From Heracleum sosnowskyi (Eukaryota; Streptophyta; Magnoliopsida; Apiales; Apiaceae), in contig JAUIZM010000016.1 in assembly GCA_030848705.1 (NCBI GenBank), positions 310,001 to 374,000 of the forward strand: a stretch of 64,000 nt of DNA, written 5' to 3'. The position numbers and the translations under genes are program-made. Positions 53,996-64,000 of the stretch are shown in pieces. Within the stretch, counting starts at the first letter, position 1, and the number at the start of each line of letters is the position of its first letter. Below the pieces are notes generated by a model, which searched no databases, was not told the DNA's origin, and saw only the letters and a list, made by a program, of their open reading frames with translations.

Positions 53996-55992
53996 GTAAT
54001 ATAGAATAAAATTAAGTTCGTTCCCACAGAGACTGGTTTAGGTTTTTATAGTCTTGTACCTATGCAACAATGTATGGTTTTTATTCACTGCTAAGACAAT
54101 TAACAAGATAGGGTTTTGAATAACTAAGATTAACTATGAAGCAATTTAATAAACTAAGAATTAATTAACTAACAAGAATTGGAATCGAATTACTTATGCA
54201 GAGAAAACATGGGATCCTAACTTCATTAAATACTTTGCTTAGATCTGACACCTTTAATCACTATATGCAATTGTTATGATATCTGATCGGAAAACACGAA
54301 TCAAATACACGCTACCTGTCGGCATACGTATATCAAACTACCCATACATCCACAAAAGAGATAGAAGATGAATAGACACCAATTATGTTTAGACCCTATA
54401 TGTCTATAGAATTTGAAAACATAACGGTTGAGGAACTAGTTATCCATAAAGATCACACAGGGCAATATAAGTATTTTCATCTTATACTACGAATCATATT
54501 GATAAACAATTATGAACCTATGCTAGCATGGCAAGTTCTAAATCTCAAGATCCACTCTCGCTTCACAAGAGATTAACAGATTAGATGTTCGCGACGCATC
54601 TATCAATTAAGCTTAACCATACGAGGATATCAATTAATATACATCACACACAGATCTTTAAAGCATCAAGATACTAAACTGCATAAATAAATCCGTTAGA
54701 ATCCCACGATAACGATTAGTTCATAATCGAACCGCTCGTCACCATGGGATTTGATGAAAACATGATAATGAACAAGATTCGAATAATATGGATACTAAAG
54801 TAATAGAGTTGAGAAAACAAATCCCAAAAGCATCCAAGAGTATCGCCAAGAAAAATACAAAAGAAAAGTAGATCTAGAACTCCGTTGCTTGTCACGCGCG
54901 TAGGAATCCTTCGTCAAACTTGAATCTCCGTGTCTCGGCTCTCTCTCTATGTGTTGCTGGGAATAGGTGGTGATTATTGGTGAAGGGTTGTGTTTATATA
55001 AACTCCAGGAGGCTTTTTCAGCAAGATATTTCCATATTTCCAATAAAAAATCGAAATCAGGAAAATTTCCAAGAATTTTGCCAGGCGGCCGCGCCCTAGG
55101 CGCGCGCCCGCACGTCCTGAATCCTCCCCGCGCGCGCCCTCGCACGCTAGCTGCGCCCCCGCGCGCTCCGTTTCTGCCTCGCGCGTGCGCCCGCGCGTTT
55201 GATCCGCGCCCGCGCGCCTGATGACTGCCAAGGCCGCGCGCCTGCGCACCTGGCCGCGCGCCCGCATGCCAGGGTCCTGCCCATGGTCTCCAAACAGCCT
55301 CCAAACGGATTCCTAAGTTCCTCCAAGGTGCCCCAAGTGCTTCCAAGAGTTTTGCAAGGTCCTCCAAGTGCTTCCAAGGGTCTTCCATTTTTCTTGCTAT
55401 CTTCAACTCCAATCCTAGGACTTAGAACCACCATTTAGACCTGAAATCATGCTTGGTACTTCCAACCCGCGCGCCAGGGTCCTGCCCATGGACTCCAAAC
55501 AGCCTCCAAACGGATTCCTAAGTTCCTCCAAGGTGCCCCAAGTGCTTCCAAGAGTTTTGCAAGGTCCTCCAAGTGCTTCCAAGGGTCTTCCATTTTTCTT
55601 GCTATCTTCAACTCCAATCCTAGGACTTAGAACCACCATTTAGACCTGAAATCATGCTTGGTACTTCCAACCCGCGCGCCAGGGTCCTGCCCATGGACTC
55701 CAAACAGCCTCCAAACGGATTCCTAAGTTCCTCCAAGGTGCCCCAAGTGCTTCCATGAGTTTTGCAAGGTCCTCCAAGTGCTTCCAAGGGTCTTCCATTT
55801 TTCTTGCTATCTTCAACTCCAATCCTAGGACTTAGAACCACCATTTAGACCTGAAATCATGCTTGGTACTTCCAACTAGTTCACCTGCATTAAAAAACTA
55901 GAACATATCACACTTACCACATACTTGAGGTCAATTCCACCAATTTAAGCCGGTTTCTAAGCATTCCAAGTGGATATAAAATCCACTTATCA
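53996..55992. mobile_element. Unclassified ~2-kb insertion with terminal hairpin and 205-bp tandem repeats
   Basis: Interrupts element D ORF3; ends are approximate because no clear target duplication is visible. Near the left end is GTTCGTTCCCACAGAGACTG. The middle is AT-rich unique sequence. 55081-55268 is strongly GC-rich (CGCGCCCG words), followed by a 205-bp tandem array. The right end carries AAGTGGAT-ATAAA-ATCCACTT (55968-55988), an 8-bp perfect stem, a few bases before the junction. A 3'-terminal hairpin recalls Helitrons, but there is no CTAG. I cannot assign a class. Confidence 0.6.
55269..55876. repeat. 205-bp tandem repeat, three copies
   Basis: Units start CCAGGGTCCTGCCCATGG at 55269, 55474 and 55679. 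They are nearly identical (few single-base changes, such as TGGTCTCC versus TGGACTCC), so the expansion is recent. Each unit itself contains several TCCAAG words. Confidence 0.92.
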
Positions 55993-57395
55993 GATACTGT
56001 GGTGGTGTCTGACTCCAGTCCTCCTGTATCTCCACAGGCACGGAAGGTAGATATGTCATATGATCGAATCAAAAACCTGGAAAATGAAGCCCGAAAAGAA
56101 ATTGCTGAGTCTGCTGGTCAGAAAAGGAAGATTTGTTTTGCAAGAACAAAGAAAAGGAATGTTAAGGCTAGAACATCCGGTGCTCCCAGTATTGATCTGG
56201 ATACACAAGAACCTGGTTCTCAAAGTGAACTAGCAGTCCACATAGATCAAGCCACACAAGAACGATCTACTCAAAGGGTGGATGAAGGCATGGAGCAGTT
56301 ACTTCTTGAATTTGAACAAGGCAATTTTGCGGAGGATATTATTGCTTATGTTGATGAAGACAAATCTCAAGGACAGGACACACAAGAACCTTCAGTACAC
56401 TTTCCTGAAGCAGTCCAGGTTGTCCAGGCTCCACAAGAACCTTTCATTCAAAGTATGGAAGCATGCCAGTTTAATTCCAGTCCAGCTCTCATGGTTCAAC
56501 CACTGTACTCTCGTCCTTCGTATACTGAGGAATCAGGTACTGTCACTAATCCTGACTCTGCTATGGTTGTTTACTCTCCCAGTGTCAAGATGACTACTGA
56601 TAGACCCTTGACTGAGGGAACCCCTGTCAGTATGACTGCACTCCACTCTTCTCTGCCATCTCTTATTTCTTCGTTTCTGAGTGCTCTGAGCCTTTTTCGT
56701 CAGAATGAGAGAAAAAATCTAGAGAAAAACAGAATTTTTGAGAGGCAGTCTCCTGAACTGGCAAAAGGAGAGATAAAAATGAGTGTGAATGCTATGCATT
56801 TGAGTGAGGAAAATCTGACTCTCAAAAGTTCAGATATTGTGCTGGTGAGCGGTGATGAGATCACTGAAAAAGAAAAGAGAGATCTAGGAGTTACTGATTT
56901 TGATGCAGGTACATCCAATACTCTTGCAGCTTCTCAGGATCAGTCTCACAGCTCTTATTCTAGCTCTGATAAGTCTGATCCTGATGCTTCGTCCAAGGAC
57001 ATTCTGACTAGTCACAGACGAGCTCAGTGGGATCATTCTTGGACTGATCCTTCATCTTTTGTTGGTATTACTGGGGCTCATGATCATTTGGCAACTGCAT
57101 TTAAAGAGATTCAAAGTCCGGATCTTCAAGCTCATCTTAAAGGTACTTCTCTCATGCTTAAGGCTATCTTTGAAGAGATTAAAGATGTGAGGACTTCGAA
57201 TGCAAAGAGTATTTCTGATGTTGTGGCTGCGAATACTCAATCTGTTGCTCGAACTTCTAGAGATTTTTCCTATGTTCACAGAGATCATGTTTCTCTTGAA
57301 CATCGAATTGCGACTCTGGAGAAAAAAGCTGAATCTATGGATGCTAAGCTGGACTTACTTATCTCTTCTTTGGTTCCTGATGCTGGTACTGATGC

Positions 57396-57411
57396 CAAAA
57401 AGGGGGAGAAA
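57396..57411 (+). other. Internal polypurine-like tract in element D ORF3
   Basis: CAAAAAGGGGGAGAAA, the same 16 bases as in element A at 6513-6528, with the GGGGGAGA core of the terminal tract at 58463-58472. Confidence 0.4.
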
Positions 57412-58459
57412 GTAGTGTCAACCAAATGCTCTCCGGAGTTGGGTGTTCTAAGAAAGGATGATGCTCCTGATGGAGGATCCAGTCAGAAACAGGTATCTTC
57501 TGATGTTGCGGCAAGGACACGAATCACTGTGTCTAATCAAAGTCAAAGACAGAAGTCAACACAAGTCTCTGGATCTAGTTCTAAAAAGCAATCTCATGAT
57601 ATTATAGTGACAACAGCTGAGCAGGCAAAGAAGTTTCATCAAACTGTGAATATTGATGGAATAGAATACAATGTGCACTATAAAGATCCCAGACTTGAAG
57701 CATTCAACGAGCAGCAAGCTAGAAAACATCTTCAAGAAATCTATCCTAATGAAGATGTAGAAGAAATGGTGGAAGCTCAAAGGATAGAGTATGAAATGCT
57801 GAATTCACAGAAAGGCACTGTCAGACGTGAAAAGAAGGGAAACAGGTCTAGAGGTAGAGGTCATGGCAAAGGAAGAGCAAGAACTATCAAATGACCTTCA
57901 GTATCTCAAAAAGGTATTGTGATCAAAGAAGGATCAAATACTGATGCAGATAAATCATCTGAATTATCTGCTAGTCTAGTCAAAGGAAAAGGAAAGGAAG
58001 TTCTTGAAGGTCCGTCTCATGTGACAGTCACTGAACAAAATGTTGAAGAAGATGATGATGTTTCTCTAGTTCAAAGAAGAAGAAGAAAGAGAGTGCATTC
58101 ATTGAGAAGACTCTGGGAGTGGAGTACTTATCTTTCAGTCCTGATAGTGAAAGAGTTAAACTTATCTATTTGGATGAAAGAATGCTGAGAAGTTCTATTG
58201 AAGATTTGAGAGCGGCAATTTATCAGACAGACAAGGATGATGAAAGTCTGAGGAAGCTGAGGAGAAAAATGATTGACTTGTTATTAGAAAAAGATGATGA
58301 GTTGATGAAGCAGTTTCTTCAGAAGAACATGGGGTTCATAAGAGTGTATGATTGTGAAGAATATCTGAAACGAAATCCTTATCTTAAACCTACTAGTATT
58401 TGATTGAAGTTTTGGCATCATTAAATCCAGAGAATTTATGCTTTATTTCAGAAAGTATA

Positions 58460-58472
58460 AATTGGGGGAGAT
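58460..58472 (+). other. Polypurine tract of element D
   Basis: AATTGGGGGAGAT directly before TGTTGGAAGATG of the 3' LTR; the same tract as in elements A and B. Confidence 0.85.
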
Positions 58473-58930
58473 TGTTGGAAGATGATGATTTAATGAGTGC
58501 ATCAGGATCGGGTAGCATCAGTACTTGGAGCATCAGGAGATGACGTCTGATGATGTCATCATTAGTGGCAGGACAAGTCGACAGTTAGTAATTGATACTA
58601 TTCCGCAATTTCAGGAGAGGATTGATTTGCAGAAGATATACTTCATCGAAGCTGTTACAGAAGATAAGCGACAAGAAGATCAATCTAATTGAATGTAGAT
58701 TATCTTATGTAACAGAATGTGTAGTTGTGTGTGTATATAAACACAGGATAGGTTTTACGAGAGTAATAGCTTTTCACGAGTATTTTTGTAAACCTAGCAG
58801 CTCTTAAGAACTCATAGTTTCTTGAGAGAGTTTGTATCAGTTTTTATAAAGGTTAATAAAAGTTGATATTGATTGTTTTATATTTGTTTATTTCAACCCC
58901 CCTTCTATAATCGATATCTACGACCTAACA
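58473..58930 (+). repeat. 3' LTR of element D
   Basis: 458 bp, TGTTGGAAGATG to ACGACCTAACA; lacks 22 bp present in the 5' LTR just before the C-run. GAATT follows. Confidence 0.94.
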
Positions 58931-58935
58931 GAATT

Positions 58936-60921
58936 AGAAGTGGATTAAAATTAAAAATAATTATATAATTTAACTTTAGAATAAAATTGTATTAACAGGC
59001 TGTACTAATTTAATTTAGTTGGGCTTTAGTTTAATTGAATGATTTTGGTTAACCCAAGTTAATTAAATGGACTACTATATAGATACAAACGTAGGTAATT
59101 TGTAAGCGGGAAAAAAGAAGACAAAACCCTAGAAAATACTAGAGCACAGCAGCAAGAAAAAAAATGTTGAGAGAGAGAGAGGAGAAGAAGAAGAAGAAGA
59201 AGAAGAAGAAGAAGACGAATAATAACATGAAAAGAGGAAGATTTGTGACAAGTTTAGAAAAAGGGGTAATGATTCTTGTACTATTTGTATATTTTTGTAA
59301 ATTCATGTATATGATATTATGTGTAAATCATATTTTATTGATTATTTGTATAGGTGATAATGTTTTGGTATATAATATGATATATATCCATGAGTTCTTT
59401 GTTTTGTGTATTGTGTTCGTATGACTACTCTGATTTTGTATATATACTCTAGAAAGTCTGAATTCTTGTAAAACTCATATTTGATTCGTTATTTGTCGTA
59501 ATTTTATGATATTAGACTTTCTGAAAAGGTATTTAAATTATCTACGACTTTGATTCTTTGTGTTTTCCGAAATTAGGTCTGTAGATATGAGTTTTTCTGG
59601 GATTTATTGACCAGCCAGTATGTTTTTTAAGCTGAGATGTCTAACTTTGAAAATTCGTAGTAAATTGAGTTTTCATTCTAATTTAATGAGTAATATCAAT
59701 ATGAAAAGGTATTTTCGTGTTCTGTGTTTTTTGTTTACACTCTGCTGCTATATTATGTGATTTGGATGTTGTAAATAGCATAACACTAAAGAAATCAGGG
59801 GCTGATTCTGTTCTGCAGTCCACAAATGTCCATGCTTTGAGTTCGTTACTTGTCCGTTTTTAACGAGCCTTATCATTCTGGAAAGGTCTCAGAATTGCCT
59901 ACATTTTCGTGTTTTGTGCGTTTTCAGATAAAATCATTTTCATAGAGTAAATTGCCAATTTTCAGAACTGGTCAGGATTGAGTTTGTTAACAATAGTCTA
60001 TTTTGCAAGATATTTTGATGTTTGAAGTTTGGAATCTTCTTTGAGTAAATTATATGTAAACTCCGCATGAGTTCTATTGAGTTGTGTGCTTTTTTGCTTT
60101 ATTTGACTGTTAATAGATTATAAGTTAATATTAAAGATTTGCTGTGATTTTATTTTCAGGGTGCGACATCGGTATCGAGGTAAGTGATTTTTCGTTGCTC
60201 ACTAATATTATCAAATCTGTTTTTATTTGGTTATCTTATTATATTCGAAATGTTTGATTTTGAAACTTTTGATATCGAAAATAGATTTTAGAAAAGATTT
60301 TTATAGAATTCCCCAGTTTTAGTTGCGCATCGAATCATAGAATCCGGTCACTGGATAGTGTGACATATTGAACTAGTTTACGCACGTTCCGGAACACATA
60401 GATACCTCGTTGAGTTTGTCTTATTGAGGGACGTAAACTGGCCCCCATCGAATCATCGAACTATAAAAGCCGTGTCACTAGCATAGTGTGACCGTAATTT
60501 AGAACTGTGGGAATTAAATGTGATTTTATTGTTAAGATTATATTATCGATTTAAAGTTAAGAAATTATGTTTTAAATATTACTTTGAGCCGTTGGGCGAT
60601 AGTTACTTGCTGGACTTTGCAGCTCATTGTTTTAATATATTTCAGGTTCGGACTTTTGGAAGCTAAGTAAGAATAAAGATGTGGAGTTATGGATTTTGTG
60701 CTATGTGATTTTGCATAAGACTATTCGAACAATTTGATTATCTGTTAGACATTGAATATTGTTGGATTTATGGAGCTGTGTCTCCGCTTTTATGTTTTGA
60801 ATTATTGTTAAGTTTGACCGCTGCTTTGACTTTTGTGTAATTTCGTATTTATTAAATAAAAAAATACTTTTATTTAAGTTTTGAATTTAGAATTAATAGT
60901 CCGAAAAGTCGGGCTCTTACA
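58936..60921 (+). repeat. Left LTR of the short element, main part
   Basis: Continues 47422-47482 after element D. Contains a TATA-like box (TATATAGA, about 59078), a leader with AAACCCTAG, an AAG microsatellite at 59185-59216, and an apparent 20-bp mini-exon with splice-like borders (60160-60179). A short frame of 86 codons (59164-59424) begins in the AAG tract and is hydrophobic; it is present with the same frame in the right LTR (61402-61653), but I do not regard it as a gene. Confidence 0.88.
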
Positions 60922-61112
60922 GTTGGTATCAAGAGCAGGCTGTCCTTCAGAGTGTGTTATGTATGGGACTAGTACACTCTCTAGGGTGCGATCTTGTGGA
61001 CCGTAGATTAAGTTTGACTTGTAGGTGAGTATTGGGTAGATGTGTCTCGAACCTTTGGGAGTATAAAATTGTTGTGAATTTGGGGACAAAATTATTTTTA
61101 AGGAGGGTAGTA
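60922..61112 (+). other. 191-bp interior of the short LTR element
   Basis: Primer-site-like TGGTATCAAGAGC at 60924-60936 (initiator Met-tRNA match with one extra A) and a polypurine tract AAGGAGGGTAG near 61100. Nothing coding lies between them. Confidence 0.85.
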
Positions 61113-63143
61113 TGTAATATCCCTGATTTTTCTTATAATTTTAATAGATTTTGATTTGCTAGAAATTAGGATTAGAAGTGGATTAAAATTAAAGATAATT
61201 ATATAATTTAACTTTAGAATAAAATTGTATTAACGGGCTGTACTAATTTAATTTAGTTGGGCTTTAGTTTAATTGAATGATTTTGGTTAACCCAAGTTAA
61301 TTAAATGGACTACTATATATATACAAACGTAGGTAATTTGTAAGAGGGAAAAAAAAGAGACAAAACCCTAGAAAATACTAGAGCACAGCAGCAAGAAAAA
61401 AATGTTGAGAGAGAGAGAGGAGAAGAAGAAGAAGAAGAAGAAGACGAATAATAACATGAAAAGAGGAAGATTTGTGACAAGTTTAGAAAAAGGGGTAACG
61501 ATTCTTGTACTATTTGTATATTTTTGTAAATTCATGTATATGATATTATGTGTAAATCATATTTTATTGATTATTTGTATAGGTGATAATGTTTTGGTAT
61601 ATAATATGATATATATCCATGAGTTCTTTGTTTTGTGTATTGTGTTCGTATAACTACTCTTATTTTGTATGTATACTCTATAAAGTCTGAATTCTTGTAA
61701 AACTCATATTTGATTCGTTATTTGTCGTAATTTTATGATATTAGACTTGCTGAAAAGGTATTTGAATTATCTACGACTTTGAGTCTTTGTGTTTTTCGAA
61801 ATTAGGTCTGTAGATATGAGTTTTTCTGGGATTTATTGACCAGCCAGTATGTTTTTTAAGCTGAGATGTCTAACTTTGAAAATTCGTAGTAAATTGAGTT
61901 TTTATGCTAATTTAATGAGTAATATCAATATGAAAAGGTATTTTCGTGTTCTGTGTTTTTTGTTTACACTCTGCTGCTATATTATGTGACTTGGATGTTG
62001 TAAATAGCATAACACTAAAGAAATCAGAGGCTGATTCTGTTCTGCAGTCCGCAAATGTCCATGCTCCGAGTTCGTTACTTGTCCGTTTTTAACGAGCCTT
62101 ATCATTATGGAAAGGTCTCAGAATTGCCTACATATTTCGTGTTTTGTGCGTTTTCAGATAAAATCATTTTCATAGAGTAAATTGCCAATTTTCAGAACTG
62201 GTCAGGATTGAGTTTCTTAACAATAGTCTATTTTGCAAGATATTTTGATGTTTGATGTTTGGAATCTTCTTTGAGTAAATTATATGTAAACTCCGCATGA
62301 GTTCTATTGAGTTGTGTGCTTGTTTGCTTTATTTGACTGTTAATAGATTATAAGTTAATATTAAGGATTTGCTGTGATTTTATTTTCAGGGTGCGACATC
62401 GGTATCGAGGTAAGTGACTTTTCGTTGCTCACTAATATTATCAAATCCGTTTTAATTTGATTATCTTATTATATTCGAAATGTTTGATTTTGAAACTTTT
62501 GATATCGAAAATAGATTTTAGAAAAGATTTTTATAGAATTCCCCAGTTTTAGTTGCGCATCGAATCATAGAATCCGGTCACTGGATAGTGTGACATATAG
62601 AACTAGTTTACGCACGTTTCAGAACACATAGATACCTCGTTGAGTTTGTCTTATTGAGGGACGTAAACTGGCCCCCATCGAATCATCGAACTATAGAAGC
62701 CGTGTCACTAGCATAGTGTGACCGTAATTTAGAACTGTGGGAATTAAATGTGATTTTATTGTTAAGATTATATTATCGATTTAAAGTTAAGAAATTCTGT
62801 TTTAAATATTACTTTGAGCCGTTGGGGGATAGTTACTTGCTGGGCTTTGCAGCTCATTGTTTTAATATATTTCAGGTTCGGACTTTTGGAAGCTAAGTAA
62901 GAATAAAGATGTGGAGTTATGGATTTTGTGCTATGTGATTTTGCATAAGACTATTCGAACAATTTGATTATCTGTTAGACATTGAATATTGTTGGATTTA
63001 TGGAGCTGTGTCTCCGCTTTTATGTTTTGAATTATTGTTAAGTTTGACCGCTGCTTTGACTTTTTTGTAATTTCGTATTTATTGAATAAAAAAATACTTT
63101 TATTTAAGTTTTGAATTTAGAATTAATAGTCCGAAAAGTCGGG
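61113..63143 (+). repeat. Right LTR of the short element
   Basis: A 2031-bp copy of the left LTR, a few percent different by eye and with fewer AAG units. The terminal CTCTTACA is missing at the junction GTCGGG/AACACC. Confidence 0.9.
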
Positions 63144-63202
63144 AACACCTATTCTACTTATAATATGCTAAAGAATATTTTTTGAGTTATTAGTATTTAA
63201 AA

Positions 63203-64000
63203 CTAGCATTGAAACCCGTGCAAGGCACGGGCACGCAAGTTTACGTGAAGTCGGTTTTTATTCGATAAGAGGAATGGGTGTTTATGTTCTACAGTCTGAA
63301 TGAGAGTTGGTAATGACATTGCACTCGCTGAGACGTTTGTGTGTTCCATCAAGACATATATGCTTAAATGACAAATGATGCATATTCCTGATAAGCTTTA
63401 ACTACTTTATTTATATACTAATATGAAATACATAGTAAACAGATATTTGCGTCTGAGAAAATAATTAGGTCATCATTATCAGCAGTTGAGGGTGGAGTTT
63501 GTACTCAATCGAAGAAGTTTTAGTGAAAATTTGACATTGTAAGATGAATTTTATGCTTATGCAAGAAAATTTCATGTTTGAAACAACATTCTGATTTTTA
63601 AGATAAACTCAATTTTAAAGTAGATGGTAAAGAAATTAAAACATCACCGAAATTTAGCATGCAAGTAAAAGAGATTCCAATGTAGGAAGGCTCGCAAATG
63701 TTGTAAATGCCAAAGATGACACTTAAATTATATTAGTTTGTTCATAATAAAGGAACAGTTTGGCCATAGTAGTGTCTATTAGTCCGGTGATCCGGGGTGT
63801 CCGTTTTAATTGTAGATAATAGTTAGAACCATTTTATGATAGTGGTTCTGCAGCCTAAGCAATGTGTGGCCTTTTTTGTTGTCGTTCCATCGTTGTCCAC
63901 GACAACCTCATTGACCGCTGGTTCAGATTCTGATAGCTTGACAACCGTGTTTTTCTCATATCGCAGGTTGGTGTTGAAGTGATTAATCTTGATATTATGT
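63203..64000 (-). mobile_element. Helitron 3' terminus, element continues beyond window
   Basis: On the minus strand, CCCGTGC-CTT-GCACGGG is a perfect 7-bp stem, followed by TTTCAATG and CTAG (63203-63206), with T after it. This is the canonical plant Helitron 3' end. The body must lie at higher coordinates; 63207-64000 holds no ORF that I can support, and the 5' TC end is not in the window. Confidence 0.7.

Larger units (their letters stand above)
53760..58403 (+). pseudogene. Element D third ORF, split by an insertion
   Basis: The left piece (about 53765 to 53992) encodes LYSHFDVVDALHKSF and ends at a basic SRKRTRSQ. After the ~2-kb insertion the frame resumes near 55993 and is open to a TGA at 57892-57894, continues in frame to about 58110, then shifts into 58119-58403. 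The centre has a coiled-coil-like segment ending in DAKKGEK, at the place where A/B ORF3 has ANKKGEK; the C-terminal part (NIDGIEYNVHYKDP, EDVEEMVEAQRIEYEML) is charged. By position and this motif it is a distant homologue of the A/B third ORF. No membrane segment is visible. Function unknown. Confidence 0.75.
47483..58930 (+). mobile_element. Copia element D, SIRE-type, complete but decayed
   Basis: 11,448 bp with GAATT duplication (47478-47482, 58931-58935), inserted into the left LTR of the short element. LTRs are 480 and 458 bp; the difference is one 22-bp indel plus about eight substitutions by eye. It encodes gag, pol and a third ORF, with a Met-tRNA primer site. Pol has two stops and ORF3 is interrupted by a ~2-kb insertion. 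The pol is a relative of A/B but a separate family. Confidence 0.95.
47422..63143 (+). mobile_element. Non-autonomous LTR element: two ~2-kb LTRs, 191-bp interior, split by element D
   Basis: The left LTR is 47422-47482 plus 58936-60921 (about 2047 bp), the interior 60922-61112, and the right LTR 61113-63143 (2031 bp). LTRs run TGTAATATCCC to CTCTTACA; the right copy lacks the last 8 bp. The interior holds only a primer site and a purine tract. The start TGTAATATCCCTGATTTTT resembles the chromovirus LTR start at 24427, hinting at a gypsy origin. It lies in the ~60-bp repeat family. No target duplication is visible, probably because of the truncated right end. Confidence 0.85.

Noticed and set aside
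54795..55844. Several overlapping frames of 60-205 codons in both strands around the GC-rich block
   Set aside because: They are Arg/Ala/Gly-rich by-products of CG-rich sequence and of the 205-bp tandem repeat; they repeat with the array and have no domain.
59164..61653. 86- and 83-codon hydrophobic frames in the two LTRs
   Set aside because: They start in an AAG microsatellite giving poly-Lys and are similar only because the LTRs are copies; no independent support for a protein.

Overview
The window is plant nuclear DNA from a eudicot repeat island; the retroelement proteins recall asterid genomes such as the carrot family, but that attribution is tentative. Nearly everything is transposon in transposon. 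The evidence for this is LTR retrotransposons with tRNA-iMet primer sites, CACTA, hAT and Mutator-type elements with exact target duplications, Helitron-type ends, and AT-rich spacers. I saw no rRNA, tRNA or CRISPR, and only one candidate host-type gene, which is broken.

Layout. (1) 1-28702: an old Ty3-gypsy chromovirus (Tekay/Del-like; coding remnants 9403-10272 and 23397-24426, 3' LTR 24427-28702) received two Ty1-copia SIRE/Maximus-type elements in opposite orientation. Element A (+, 1-9402) enters from the left edge and is decayed by a few stops and a frameshift. Element B (-, 10273-23396) is complete: two 1019-bp LTRs that read as identical, GATCA target duplication, and open gag, pol and 1488-aa third ORF. 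(2) 28703-34200: a copia gag relic, an AT-rich repeat tract, a Mutator-type MITE and a CACTA element. (3) 34201-42652: a 931-bp palindromic Mutator-type element split by copia element C (34829-42344). (4) 42653-47421: spacer, a Helitron-like end, and a minus-strand protein gene of unknown function interrupted by a 765-bp hAT element. (5) 47422-63143: a non-autonomous element of two ~2-kb LTRs around only 191 bp. Its left LTR is split by SIRE-type copia element D (47483-58930), whose own third ORF is split by a ~2-kb unclassified insertion with a 205-bp tandem repeat. (6) 63203-64000: a canonical Helitron 3' terminus.

How the parts work together. Elements A/B and D share the plan gag, pol (protease-integrase-RT-RNase H), then a long extra ORF downstream of pol. 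In A/B that ORF is preceded by CCAAT and TATA boxes and a CT-rich leader, so it may have its own promoter. Each copia family also carries a private short motif, arrayed in U3, that recurs in low-constraint coding linkers (TCAACGAAA-type in A/B, CATCAG/CTGATG-type in C and D). Polypurine-like GGGGGAG tracts recur inside A, B and D. These three patterns are the most novel signals I found.

Boundaries given to the base rest on visible target-site duplications. Family and lineage names rest on motif recognition without a database search.
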